From contig NZ_CP144373.1 in assembly GCF_040450955.1 (NCBI RefSeq), positions 972,486 to 1,036,485 on the forward strand: DNA of 64,000 nucleotides, in the 5' to 3' direction. Below are positions 47,616 to 56,415 of this stretch, in pieces. Source of the DNA: Thermodesulfovibrio sp. 3907-1M. GTDB taxonomy: Bacteria; Nitrospirota; Thermodesulfovibrionia; Thermodesulfovibrionales; Thermodesulfovibrionaceae. The number at the start of each line of letters is the position of its first letter. Positions within the stretch are counted from its first letter, which is position 1. The notes under the pieces were generated by a model. It did not search any database. It was not told the origin of the DNA and saw only the letters and a program-made list of their open reading frames with translations. Both the position numbers and the translations under genes were made by a program.

Positions 47616-49751
47616 TTATTTTATTATTGGCTCCATCTGCAGGGCAGGATGTCCGACCTTAGAGAGATAATTAATCAGGCATTCAATGTCTTCGCAAACT
47701 GTCTCATCAGCAATCTTTTGAAAAAGCTCTGGCACACCTTCTTCCTCTGCTCTTTTCTGAAAACTATCCTTTATTCTTTCTTTCAATTCCTTTGGCATCC
47801 ATACAACTCTTCTTATGCCTCCATCGCCTTTTAGAAACTTTCTTGAAGTAATGTAATTAACACCAACTCCCATAAATCCCGGAGTTTGCACTCCTCCACC
47901 AATCATTCCTGCAATTGTGGAAAACTTCATTCCAATAGGGGTCATACCGCTGTATCCACGATTTACAATTAAAACTCCGTTTGCTTCAGGTGTCACTGCA
48001 ACAATGCATTCAAAACATCCGCATGAGGTCATAGGATTTTCCATGATGGAGTAAAGATTTATTGTCTGTATTTCACCTCCAGAGTGTTTCTTCACATACT
48101 CATCAACTCCGCTGTATCTTCCATAGACAGGATCAATCAACTTACCTTTTTCAACAGGCTGATTTCCGCCTGTTGGTTCAATCTCGTAGGATGCCTTTGC
48201 ATCAAGCCATGTGAATGCTCCACATAGCCCAGGACGCTCAGGTGTAATCACACAAACATGTTTTGGCGCAAAGCTCTGACATAGAAGACAGGAGTAAAAC
48301 TCATCAACTTCCTCGTCTGTAAGCCTGGCAAGTCTTAAATCTCTTCGCCTGTATTCCTGCCTTGCCTCCTCTCTCAGAGTTAGAACATCTTTTTCATCCA
48401 CATAAAGTAAAACTTCAACTCTGTCAACAATACTTCTGAATCTTGCCTTTGTCATACTCATTATTATCAAACCAAGGTGCTCAAGTCTGATGCCAGCTTG
48501 TTTTGCTTTTTTGCTTATTCTTATCCAGTTTATATCTCTCTGCCCAATGTGCCAGAGTCCTTCAGCCTCATTTATAAATGTATGAATCTGGCGCTCAATA
48601 ACAGGCTCAAAATCTTTCTGCATCTTTTTACCTGCCACTTTAACAATAATTCCAAGAGGCATTCTTCCACCTTGTTCATAACGGTTCTGCCAGTCTGTGC
48701 CAATTATCTCAACCTTTTCATCTTCAACCTCTGAAGCCTCCATCATTCTAACCCACTCAAAGGCAGGTGTTTTCTGCCCTCCAAACTCTATGAAACTATC
48801 TTCCTTTCTAACTCTTTCACCCTCAAAAGCTGGACCATAGGAAACAGGAATTGGAGGTTTTTCAACAACTATCTTCAAACCTCTTGTTTCAATCGCTTTT
48901 CTGACAATCTTTGAGTGGTCTTTCTCTGAGGTTAAAAGAGGATACTCAGCTATTTCAGGAATTGAAACATCAGGAAGGCTCTGATCAGTTATCACGGGAA
49001 TTGCCAGCACTGCTGCCCCCACTGCCATAGCAACTGCTTTTTCATCAAGACTTCCAAAGGATATGGCAAAGGCATTAATTCTTTTTCTCACATAATCTAT
49101 TATCGCATCTTTATCTCCTGCTGTCTGTCCTCCGAAGATCAAAGATGCCCTTACTGCCCAGTCAATAACAAAAACTGTGTGTTCTATTTTTGTGCCAACA
49201 GCGACTACATAAGCTTCAAAGCCATGTCTTTGTCCTGTTTTTAAAAACTCCTCTGCAACAGCACCAATTAGGAAAGTAAGAATTCTTTTTTCCTGAAGTT
49301 CTTTAATTATTGAAAGAAGTTTATCACTTTCAACTCTGCCAAGCAAAACCGCCACTGCAGGGATTCTACCATCAACAAGCTGAACTCCAAGTGTTCTCTG
49401 AATCGTATCCCCAAGAAATCCATAAAACTCTGAGGATTTATCAATGCCTTTTATGTAATCCACTGCCAGAGCAATCTCAGAAAGATAAAGATAGTTCAAT
49501 GCGAGCGTTATCGCATCATTTGATTGGGTAAGGCTTTCTTTTATTCTTTCAAAAAATTTTTTGAGTTCATTGAGACTGTTGATTTTAACTCCCTCAAGAG
49601 CATAGATAAGGGGAAGTCCATAGGCTGTATCGGGAAACTCAAATAAGAAGTTTTCTGTCTTTTCTGAAAGAGTAGTTTTTAAACTCTCTTCTGTCTCCTT
49701 AAATAAATCTTGCAGTGCCTTTTTTGCTATTTCAATTAATTGTTCTATCAT
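47616..49751 (-). CDS. acsB: Acetyl-CoA synthase (CODH/ACS complex)
   Basis: A ~711-residue bacterial-type acetyl-CoA synthase that joins CO, a methyl group and CoA. A-cluster ligands are seen: four Cys in SCLLCQSFAPKHVCVITPER...LCGAF hold the 4Fe-4S, and CGCFEC supplies the Cys-Gly-Cys that binds nickel. Length matches the full-size Clostridium form. I start it at ATG 49751, which overlaps the acsC stop (ATGA); the longer frame to 49826 lies within acsC. It converges on tRNA-Met. Confidence 0.95.
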   Translation of the reverse strand: MIEQLIEIAKKALQDLFKETEESLKTTLSEKTENFLFEFPDTAYGLPLIYALEGVKINSLNELKKFFERIKESLTQSNDAITLALNYLYLSEIALAVDYIKGIDKSSEFYGFLGDTIQRTLGVQLVDGRIPAVAVLLGRVESDKLLSIIKELQEKRILTFLIGAVAEEFLKTGQRHGFEAYVVAVGTKIEHTVFVIDWAVRASLIFGGQTAGDKDAIIDYVRKRINAFAISFGSLDEKAVAMAVGAAVLAIPVITDQSLPDVSIPEIAEYPLLTSEKDHSKIVRKAIETRGLKIVVEKPPIPVSYGPAFEGERVRKEDSFIEFGGQKTPAFEWVRMMEASEVEDEKVEIIGTDWQNRYEQGGRMPLGIIVKVAGKKMQKDFEPVIERQIHTFINEAEGLWHIGQRDINWIRISKKAKQAGIRLEHLGLIIMSMTKARFRSIVDRVEVLLYVDEKDVLTLREEARQEYRRRDLRLARLTDEEVDEFYSCLLCQSFAPKHVCVITPERPGLCGAFTWLDAKASYEIEPTGGNQPVEKGKLIDPVYGRYSGVDEYVKKHSGGEIQTINLYSIMENPMTSCGCFECIVAVTPEANGVLIVNRGYSGMTPIGMKFSTIAGMIGGGVQTPGFMGVGVNYITSRKFLKGDGGIRRVVWMPKELKERIKDSFQKRAEEEGVPELFQKIADETVCEDIECLINYLSKVGHPALQMEPIIK

Positions 49752-51091
49752 TGCCTGTTCCTTACATAATTTTTCAAAAAAGCTGGAATTCCGCTTGCTT
49801 CTTTTGTCCCTACAACAACCTTCCAACCTGGAAGTTTATCCTCTATGGCAGCTTTAAGCATGGCAACATATCCAGGGATTATGAGTTCCCTATGATTTAG
49901 CTTTTCTTCAATTCCACTTTCCTTTATAAACTGTGCAATTTTGCTTGCAGAAAACTTTCCTGCTGCCCATGCTGTAAGAACGCTCAAGCCATCACAATCC
50001 ATTATGGCAAGCCATGCAGGGACTTTGCTGTTTTCTATCTCGCCCTTTACGAGAAAATAAGTTAATGCAAAGTTGGTGGTAACTATTATTGGACTGTTTT
50101 CATCAGGCTGTCCTACCTTGTATATGTCCTGCTTTACCTGCATCGGGACCTGAGGGTCTGAATAAATGTTTTGTCTTAATGTGAAAAGCACGAGATTTTT
50201 CCATCCTGTGATTTCATTCAGAACAACAATGGATGAATATTTAAGAATTGCTAAAGAAGCAAGAACAGTTTCATAAAAAGGGTCTTTTTCTCTGAGAAGT
50301 GTCAAGACAGGATATCCCAGAGATTTTATTCTCTTTTTCAATGATGCCCGTCTTATTAATGTGTTGTCAGTAAGAAGCTCTATGGCTGTCTGAGGCTCTG
50401 TATCAATCAGTATTTCTTCAAATCCAAGACTCTGAATTTTTTCAACCATTGAAATGACCTTTTCTATTCCCTTTGCTGTAACTGTTAATGGAACATTGTA
50501 TTTCTTTGCTATACTTACCATTTCATCAATGTTTTGTTCACTGGCTCCGTAAAGAATTGGTCTTATGGTTAATAAATCATTTAAAACTAACTCTGCAGAG
50601 TGAGGGTTAAAGGTTCCAAGAATCATGGGTATCTGAGCTTTGTTAATTATTTTTTCAACTGCTTCCTTAAATCTTGAAGGGTCATTGGATTCATCTTCAA
50701 GAAAAACTGCATCAATCTTGAGTATTTCTCCGACTCTCTCTATCTGAGAGTTTACCACTTCCTGCAGTTTTTCGTCTATATTTTTGTCAGTGTCTTTTAT
50801 TTTTAATGCAAGCACTGTAGGATGGAAAAACTTTTTTTCATGCCTGAAAAGACACTGTTCTTCGCCGATTTTTATGGATTTATTTTGAGGTCCAAAGACA
50901 ATTCCCCTTATTGGAGGAGTTGCGGCTTCTTTAAGCTTTGCCTTTACCTCGTCAGATGCCTCAGGACACTGTTCAATGTCTGCCTGACCCTGAGCAACCT
51001 TCATTGCAAAGGCAAGGCATGTGGGAAATCCGCATTTTTTACAGTTTGTCTTTGGAAGAAGCTTAAATATTTCTATTCCTGTAAGTGCCAT
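49748..51091 (-). CDS. acsC: Corrinoid/iron-sulfur protein, large subunit
   Basis: A 447-residue subunit that carries the methyl group on cobalamin to acetyl-CoA synthase. The N-terminal 4Fe-4S motif is LPKTNCKKCGFPTCLAFAMK with a later Cys in IEQCPE. A TIM barrel and a C-terminal corrinoid domain (PAWLAIMDCDGLSVLTAWAAGKF, VIPGYVAMLKAAIEDKLPGW-like) follow. The start is ATG 51091, after AGGAGTTAT, inside the acsD end (29-bp overlap). Confidence 0.95.
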   Translation of the reverse strand: MALTGIEIFKLLPKTNCKKCGFPTCLAFAMKVAQGQADIEQCPEASDEVKAKLKEAATPPIRGIVFGPQNKSIKIGEEQCLFRHEKKFFHPTVLALKIKDTDKNIDEKLQEVVNSQIERVGEILKIDAVFLEDESNDPSRFKEAVEKIINKAQIPMILGTFNPHSAELVLNDLLTIRPILYGASEQNIDEMVSIAKKYNVPLTVTAKGIEKVISMVEKIQSLGFEEILIDTEPQTAIELLTDNTLIRRASLKKRIKSLGYPVLTLLREKDPFYETVLASLAILKYSSIVVLNEITGWKNLVLFTLRQNIYSDPQVPMQVKQDIYKVGQPDENSPIIVTTNFALTYFLVKGEIENSKVPAWLAIMDCDGLSVLTAWAAGKFSASKIAQFIKESGIEEKLNHRELIIPGYVAMLKAAIEDKLPGWKVVVGTKEASGIPAFLKNYVRNRQ

Positions 51092-52022
51092 ATAACTCCT
51101 CAATAAATTTTTTTGTAGTTTTTACTGCCTCTGGATGTCTCATTATCAAAAGCTCTGCTCCTGAAAGCAGAAATGAACAGGCTGTTACAGCCTCCCACAT
51201 AATAGCTCTTTCATGCAAACTCCCCCACTCAGGAATCTCTTCCTCAGTCGCCTGAGTCTCTTTTGTTTTCCATACATAAAAGCCAACATCAGCAACCATT
51301 GGAACACAAAGCATACTGTCTCCCTGAAGAAGTCCTGCAATTCTTATTCTTTCCATCACCGAATAGGTATACTCAAATCCATATCCCAGAGCAGAACACA
51401 TGGGGTCTATGATTATCTTTTCTCTTGGAAATCCTATTTGCGTAATTAAAATATTTAATTGCTTTGCAAGATTTACGTCAAGCTCAGACATGGCAATAAG
51501 ACTATGACCTCCTGCCATTGCAGAGGCAGCAATTGTTTTGTAGTTTCCTTCCTGTGCCTTTCCCACTATACAGTTATATCCCCTTGCAGTATCAGCAACA
51601 ACAGGTAAAACCTCTGCGTCCTTTTCAGTATGATTGCTTCCAAGAATAATCATTGGTAAGTCTATCTCAGAGATAAGCTTTTTTACTGCCTGGGCAGCTT
51701 GTTCAGGTTTGGAATTCTTGCTGTCTGGATGAGTGCTCATAAGTCTTAAAGCAATTGCTTCTGCACCAAGAGACTCACAGAATTTTGCCCATCTTACAGG
51801 GTCTTCCCATACTGAGGAGTAAACCCTGGCAAGTTCTTCAGGATAGTCCTCAGGCACATCATCCTGAATTTCAAAGGCGATCAAAGGTTTATGAGGAAAT
51901 GCTCCTTCAAAAAAATGAAAGGGCAGTGCAGATTCTCCACCAAAAAAAGCTTTTTTTACGCTACCAAAAGTAATTTCAGGAAGTTTTCCTGAGTATGTTT
52001 CTTTCGGGATTGAAAAACTCAT
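51063..52022 (-). CDS. acsD: Corrinoid/iron-sulfur protein, small subunit
   Basis: A 319-residue partner of AcsC with a TIM barrel (PLIAFEIQDDVPEDYPEELARVY, IILGSNHTEKDAEVL, IIDPMCSALGYGFEYTYSVMERIR). It forms the heterodimer that shields cobalamin. It starts 9 bp after acsE and overlaps acsC by 29 bp, so translation is coupled. Confidence 0.95.
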   Translation of the reverse strand: MSFSIPKETYSGKLPEITFGSVKKAFFGGESALPFHFFEGAFPHKPLIAFEIQDDVPEDYPEELARVYSSVWEDPVRWAKFCESLGAEAIALRLMSTHPDSKNSKPEQAAQAVKKLISEIDLPMIILGSNHTEKDAEVLPVVADTARGYNCIVGKAQEGNYKTIAASAMAGGHSLIAMSELDVNLAKQLNILITQIGFPREKIIIDPMCSALGYGFEYTYSVMERIRIAGLLQGDSMLCVPMVADVGFYVWKTKETQATEEEIPEWGSLHERAIMWEAVTACSFLLSGAELLIMRHPEAVKTTKKFIEELYGTYRNRNI

Positions 52023-52031
52023 TTAACACCT

Positions 52032-52814
52032 CTAAATTTCAAGATAAGAGTGTGCATAAAGGGTTTTGCCTGTAATTACATTAACTGTTTTTACTACTTC
52101 AATCACTTCAGAGGGATTTACAATTGCAGCGGAAAGACCCTCATACATGAGAAGGGCTAAAAAATACCTGTTCAGAATCGGTCTTACCTGTCTGGGGCAT
52201 CCATTTGAAAGATTACTGAGTCCCACAATTGTCTTCATAGGTGGATCATTAAGCTCCTGAAAAAGCTTAACAGCACGCAGCACTTCCTTTGCCTGATGTT
52301 GAGATGTTGATATCTGCAAAACCAGTGGATCAAGAAATATATCTTCTAATTCAATCCCGTATTCTGTTGCCTTTTCCATGAGCTGAACAGCTATTTCAAC
52401 CCTTTCTTCGGCATCTCTTGGAAGCCCACCTTTGCCAACAGTAAGTGCTATTATGGGAGCAGCATATTTTGCTGCGAGTTCAAACATTATGAATCTCTCA
52501 GGATCAAGGGATGTTGAATTTATTAAAGGCTTTCCCCATTCATTGTTGTGAATTCTTAATCCTGCCTCCATCGCCTTAGGATTTGTGGTATCAAGAGATA
52601 CTGGAAGTGGCACTGCTTCCTGAATAGTTGTAACCATCCACTCCATAAGAGCCTCTCCATCGTCCTCAGCAGGACCAATGTTTGCCTCTATCATGTGAGC
52701 TCCAGCCTTCCACTGCTCAATAGCAATCTGTTGAATTGGCAGTTTGTCTCTCTTTAAAATTGCTTCACGAACTCTTTTTGAGATAATAGTCAATCTTTCT
52801 CCGATAATCAGCAT
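52032..52814 (-). CDS. acsE: Methyltetrahydrofolate:corrinoid/iron-sulfur protein methyltransferase
   Basis: A ~260-residue pterin-binding TIM barrel that moves the methyl from methyl-THF to the corrinoid protein. Motifs are IGERLTIISKRVREAI, HMIEANIGPAEDDGEALMEWM, PVSLDTTNPKAMEAGLRIH and LSNLSNGCPRQVRPILNRYFL. First gene of acsEDCB. The start ATG 52814 follows GGAGGAGTG. The nickel CO dehydrogenase gene is not in this window. Confidence 0.95.
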   Translation of the reverse strand: MLIIGERLTIISKRVREAILKRDKLPIQQIAIEQWKAGAHMIEANIGPAEDDGEALMEWMVTTIQEAVPLPVSLDTTNPKAMEAGLRIHNNEWGKPLINSTSLDPERFIMFELAAKYAAPIIALTVGKGGLPRDAEERVEIAVQLMEKATEYGIELEDIFLDPLVLQISTSQHQAKEVLRAVKLFQELNDPPMKTIVGLSNLSNGCPRQVRPILNRYFLALLMYEGLSAAIVNPSEVIEVVKTVNVITGKTLYAHSYLEI

Positions 52815-52842
52815 CACTCCTCCAACAAAAGTTTAATAAAAA

Positions 52843-52851
52843 ATTTTAACA
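52843..52851 (-). promoter_or_regulatory. Extended -10 promoter of acsEDCB
   Basis: TGtTAAAAT on the minus strand lies about 30 bp before the acsE ATG, in AT-rich DNA with GGAGGAG as ribosome site. No clear -35 is seen. Confidence 0.45.
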
Positions 52852-52961
52852 CAATTAAACAAAAATTTTTGGAGATTTCGATTTTTCTTGACTTTTTTTT
52901 TTTTTATTATGATTTTATTTAATTTAAAAGACTTAAAAGAAAGCACTCACAGAGTGAGGCT

Positions 52962-53408
52962 ATGTTTTTAATAAATGACAATGATATGAAAAAATTGACT
53001 ATTATAATAATCTCTTTAGTTTTCCTTACAAGTTGTGCAAGTTTTTTACCACAAAGTGGTCCATCTAAACCAGAAATTTATTTATCAGCAGCGGATGTTA
53101 AATCTGAAAGCATTGAACCTTTTTTAACTATTGTGGAGCTAAATCCAAAACAATCAGCTTTACTTGAAACAGAAAATAAAATCAATTTATCAGATTTTAC
53201 TGCCCCAAGATACTCCCCTTGTCTTGGTAAAGGTGATGTTGTAGAGATAATTATACAGGAACAATATCCTCCTGTGCTTTTTTTATCTAAAGAAACATCA
53301 ACATACGTAGTTCCTGCCCAAGTAGTAACAGAAGAAGGTATTAATGTTCCTTATGTGGGGAAGATTCAAGTGGAAGGAAAAACAACTATGCAGGAGACTT
53401 ATAATTAA
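52962..53408 (+). pseudogene. Truncated polysaccharide export lipoprotein (Wza/KpsD-like)
   Basis: The N-terminal ~147 codons of an outer-membrane polysaccharide export protein. The real signal starts at ATG 52986 (MKKLTIIIISLVFLTSCASF, lipobox Cys), or at 52962 where GAGG precedes the ATG. The export domain begins with PCLGKGDVVEIIIQEQYPPVLF and VPAQVVTEEGINVPYVGKI. The frame ends in TMQETYN when the 80-bp direct repeat begins (53394), and no continuation is visible, so about two thirds of the gene is lost. Confidence 0.8.
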
Positions 53409-53473
53409 AATTGTGTAAACTATTATATCAAATTTTTTCAATATGATTTTTTCAACATGTTTAATAATCAGTA
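53394..53473 (+). repeat. 80-bp direct repeat, left copy
   Basis: From GAGACTTATAATTAAAATTG to the final CATGTTTAATAATCAGTA, identical to 56934-57013, both in + orientation, 3540 bp apart. The TTGTGTAAAC core resembles IS256-family ends. A gene is cut at the left edge of each copy. Confidence 0.95.
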
Positions 53474-53488
53474 AAAAAAATTAACATA

Positions 53489-54075
53489 TTATACCTCACT
53501 TATTTTTAATTCTACAATTTTGCTATCTTCATCAATATATTTAAGAGCAAAAAGCTGTCTTAATCTATAACTATTTGCTACTAAATGTGGTACAAGTTTA
53601 TCTAACCATTTATCATGTAAATTAATCATCTGGATAAATAAGTTTATCTCAAGCATCTTAAAGCCTGCAAAATATCCTCCATATTCCATTCTCATATACT
53701 CAAGCCCTGCATTAAGAGATTCAGCAGGATAATCCAAAAAAGCTAAAAGGTTTTTGCTATACTTCTCAAGATATTTACCATAATTTGGATTTACTTTCTT
53801 AACCAGTTCAAGTAATTTCTTGAAAACCTCCTTTCCTTCTTCTAAAGATGTAGCTTGTTTTATTGCTTTCCAGAGACGGTAAATTTCTTGAGTATTTTTA
53901 AGATTAAGTTTATTTTTTTAGTTTCTATAAAACTGAACAAAACAGAACTGGTGATCTGCAAGTGGAAAGAGCTTAGCAATGAGTTTATCAAGTCCAGTGA
54001 AGTGATCAGTGACAAAAATAGTAACTTTACTTAGTCCTCTTGAAATTAGATTTTGAAGAACTTCAGAGCAAAACT
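53489..54075 (-). pseudogene. IS256/Mutator-type transposase remnant (C-terminal part)
   Basis: Minus-strand fragments in two frames: EVLQNLISRGLSKVTIFVTD, HFTGLDKLIAKLFPLADHQF ending FVQFYRN-stop, then after a frame change NLKNTQEIYRLWKAIKQATS and FLDYPAESLNAGLEYM to a stop at 53489. The DDE-core context (RGL..V.. VTD..GL..LI...FP.A..Q) is that of Mutator transposases. At least one frameshift or stop and no N-terminus make it non-functional. It ends 15 bp from the left 80-bp repeat. Confidence 0.75.
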
Positions 54076-54079
54076 TTTT

Positions 54080-54539
54080 TTAACCATTTGCAACCTCCCT
54101 TAAGTTTAATTTTATCTCTATCATAAATTTTTTACACAAAATTTTGCTTAATCCCAGAATAATCTTATGAAAAGCTAACTCTGCAACTAATCTTTCTTGA
54201 AATGTTCTTAAGATTCTTTCAATTCGTCCTCAAGCCTTAAGGAGAGTTAGCATAAATAAAACCTATTCCAAGTTCACATATAGCTCTTTGAAAGTGAGTT
54301 GGTCCTTGTTGAGTATAAGGTTTTCCATCAAGCAACCCTTCGTGAAGGGAACCATCAAGGAAGATGATCTCTCCCTCCTTAGAGGAAGGTGGTCTTCTTT
54401 GTCTTCGCTTATATTTTCTGGTATTTGCAGGTAGCAGTCCTGCTTCCTTAGGTTCAGAGCTAATATATACTAAAAACAAAGGGGTGACATTTAGGTTTTG
54501 CAAAAAAGGAAGACCTCTTTGATTTGCAACAACAAGCAA
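54080..54539 (-). pseudogene. ISNCY/IS1202-like (rve) transposase remnant
   Basis: Frame 54539-54237 gives NTRKYKRRQRRPPSSKEGEI, LDGSLHEGLLDGKPYTQQGP and THFQRAICELGIGFIYANSP before a stop. In another frame RIERILRTFQERLVAELAF continues, the usual next piece (SPqakGRIERlF.T.QdRLV.EL) of an rve-type transposase. The break falls at the expected QAKG. The N-terminus is missing. It abuts the IS256-like remnant. Confidence 0.65.
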
Positions 54540-54582
54540 TTAGAGTCCTTGACTTTTTCTTTTCTTTGCTATATATTATTGT

Positions 54583-55038
54583 GTGATGTTAAACGATGAT
54601 AAACTCTGGCAGGTTAAAAAAGAAGTTACTGAAAGGATGCTGATTCATATTAAGGGTCCCAAAGGAAGAAAAGATAGATATACAATGCTATCAGAAAAAG
54701 CTCTTTTGATTTTAAGGCACTATCTGGAGGAATATCAACCGAAAAAGTGGCTATTTCCAGGGCAGAATAAAAAAAGGTATATTACTGTTAGAACTGTGGA
54801 AAAGATATTTGCCAGTGCCTGCAGAAAAGCTCGTATTCAAAAACCTGTTAAAGTTCATACCCTAAGGCATAGTTTTGCAACGCACCTGTTGGAAAGCGGA
54901 ACAGATTTGAGATATATTCAGGAAATCCTCAGACACAAGAGTAGCAAGACAACAGAGATATACATACATGTAAGCACTACAGATATTGCCGGAATTAGGA
55001 GCCCTTTGGATGGTTTAGATTTAAAGGGGGAAAGATGA
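54583..55038 (+). pseudogene. Truncated tyrosine recombinase (catalytic C-terminus only)
   Basis: A 151-residue frame with the Xer/phage-integrase catalytic end: [60 protein letters not shown] (HxxR, H, Tyr nucleophile) and a tail GIRSPLDGL. The N-terminal DNA-binding domain and the first catalytic Arg region are missing, as full proteins are near 290 residues. It lacks the extra domain of integron integrases, so it is not IntI. Confidence 0.8.
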
Positions 55039-55084
55039 AAAGAAAAGGAAATTTAATGGGAAAAAACTTTAGCCAAAGTATAGT

Positions 55085-55146
55085 ATATGCGAACCTTGTT
55101 CGCATATCTCCCAAATATGGTAGTATATCCGAACCATATTCGGATA
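55085..55146 (+). repeat. Two related palindromes upstream of the nuclease gene
   Basis: ATATGCGAAC-ctt-GTTCGCATAT (55085-55107) and TATCCGAA-ccata-TTCGGATA (55126-55146), each preceded by TAGTATAT, sit 40 bp apart. They could be operator pairs for the downstream gene or recombination-site stem-loops. They lie in the 142-bp gap between the recombinase remnant and the nuclease gene. Confidence 0.7.
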
Positions 55147-55153
55147 CAACAAA

Positions 55154-55163
55154 GTTATCTGCC
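55154..55163 (+). repeat. Left 10-bp inverted repeat of the nuclease cassette (GTTATCTGCC)
   Basis: An exact inverted partner, GGCAGATAAC, lies at 56129-56138, directly after the nuclease gene. The pair encloses only that gene, like the R' and R'' core sites bordering an integron gene cassette. It departs from the GTTRRRY consensus at two bases, so identity is tentative. Confidence 0.5.
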
Positions 55164-55180
55164 ATTTGGAGGAGAAGGAG

Positions 55181-56125
55181 ATGAATGATATAGAAGACAT
55201 AAAAGCTCTTTTGAATCGGATAGCTAAAGCTCTTGAAACAATAGCTGACTATTTAAATGATAAACAAGTGGCAAGAAGCAAAGAAAATAAGGACGCTTTT
55301 GATAGCCTGTCCTCTGTTGAAACTGATAAAAACAAATTTGTGAACGACTTTTCTGAAATAGAAGAGTTTCTAAATTCTAAGAACATTAGAATAAAATCTA
55401 TAAAAGAAGAGGAAGAGTCAGATGAAATTCTTGATAAAATAGCCTTATTTATGGGGGATAGGTATTCTCATATTAAAAACTTATACCAACACATAAAAAG
55501 GGATTTAAATAAAGGAAGAAGCTTTACATTAGATCTAAGAAATCATAAACAAGAAGAAATTGCAAGCATAACTCAGTTGTGCAGCAATCTCCATCAGATT
55601 GCTTTTTTGGAAGAGTACAAATATTATAAATCACCAAAATATACTCTTTATGCTAAAGTTAACAGAATCCCGAAAGCTATTAATTTTTTTACTGGTGGTT
55701 GGTTAGAACGCTATGTAAAATCAGCTGTAATTGAAGCCATAAAATCCATTTCACATCCAATACCAGTTAATTACTCATATTTGAAAAATCCACAAATTAT
55801 ACTACCAAATGGAGATAATTTTGAATTAGATATTATATTCAAGATCGAAGATGAATATTTTTGGTTTGAGGCTAAAACAGGAGATTATCAAAGGTATATT
55901 GATAAATACTCAAAAGTTGCTGAGATATTAAAATTAGATTATGAACACGCTTATATGATTCTAACCGATATAACAGAAGCAGGAGCAAAAGCTTTGTTTA
56001 GTTTGTTTAAAATGAGTGTGATTAGAATCGATGATTTTTATGAAACTTTTAAAGAAGCCATTCAACATTTGAAACCACAACCAGAAGAAGAACTTGGAAG
56101 TGATGAACAAAACAATGAGCTGTAA
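55181..56125 (+). CDS. PD-(D/E)XK nuclease-like protein with coiled-coil N-terminus
   Basis: A 314-residue protein beginning at ATG 55181 after GGAGGAGAAGGAG. Residues 1-30 form a coiled coil, and a middle helical domain (90-175) is of unknown type. The C-terminus has the nuclease core: WLERYV (Glu176), NFELDIIF (Glu215/Asp217), FWFEAKTGDY (Glu230, Lys232). The GGWLE...ELD...EAKTG order resembles the nuclease half of Card1/Can2 (DUF1887) proteins, but the CARF domain is absent. Probably a DNA or RNA nuclease with a defence-type role; inferred from motif only. It is the only intact gene of the island. Confidence 0.62.
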   Translation: MNDIEDIKALLNRIAKALETIADYLNDKQVARSKENKDAFDSLSSVETDKNKFVNDFSEIEEFLNSKNIRIKSIKEEEESDEILDKIALFMGDRYSHIKNLYQHIKRDLNKGRSFTLDLRNHKQEEIASITQLCSNLHQIAFLEEYKYYKSPKYTLYAKVNRIPKAINFFTGGWLERYVKSAVIEAIKSISHPIPVNYSYLKNPQIILPNGDNFELDIIFKIEDEYFWFEAKTGDYQRYIDKYSKVAEILKLDYEHAYMILTDITEAGAKALFSLFKMSVIRIDDFYETFKEAIQHLKPQPEEELGSDEQNNEL

Positions 56126-56128
56126 AAC

Positions 56129-56415
56129 GGCAGATAACAGCAAACATACGACTACGCTTCGCTCAGCGCAAATTCGGTAAAGCCGAACTTCCTATGCCCT
56201 CAAAACGTTGTCCGATTCGGTGCTAATGCACTCGGGCAACAAGCGGGTATCTGGCTCCGCTACGCTCCGCCCAAATGCCTTCGCAAGTTTTATATCAATG
56301 CAATCTATTGGCAATCCGATGAGCGAAGGCACTTCAGATATCCGCCAGCCGTTAAGTGAAATGCCCGCCGTCGTTTTTAAAAGATTTAAAATTTGGATGA
56401 AATTAAGATATAGGG
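56129..56415 (+). other. attC-like folded spacer between the two nuclease genes
   Basis: GC-richer than its surroundings and full of nested inverted repeats: GGCAGATAAC (56129) with the imperfect partner GCGGGTATCTGGC (56243-56255); CTTCGCTC (56157) with GAGCGAAG (56321); TTCGG-taaag-CCGAA (56173); GTTGTCCGA (56207) with TCGGGCAAC (56232); TGCCTTCGC (56276) with GCGAAGGCA (56323); and GCCGTTAAGTG (56350-56360), which contains the consensus core GTTRRRY. This is what integron attC sites look like. No credible gene is present. Confidence 0.5.

Noticed and set aside
52888-52913. Sigma-70 promoter before the Wza-like gene
   Set aside because: TTGACT and TATGAT are present but only 14 bp apart across a long T-run, so no confident promoter can be set.
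54583-55038. Integron integrase (IntI) to explain the cassettes
   Set aside because: The SPLD tail is suggestive, but the extra IntI domain between the catalytic boxes is absent and the N-terminus is lost; it is an Xer/phage-type remnant.
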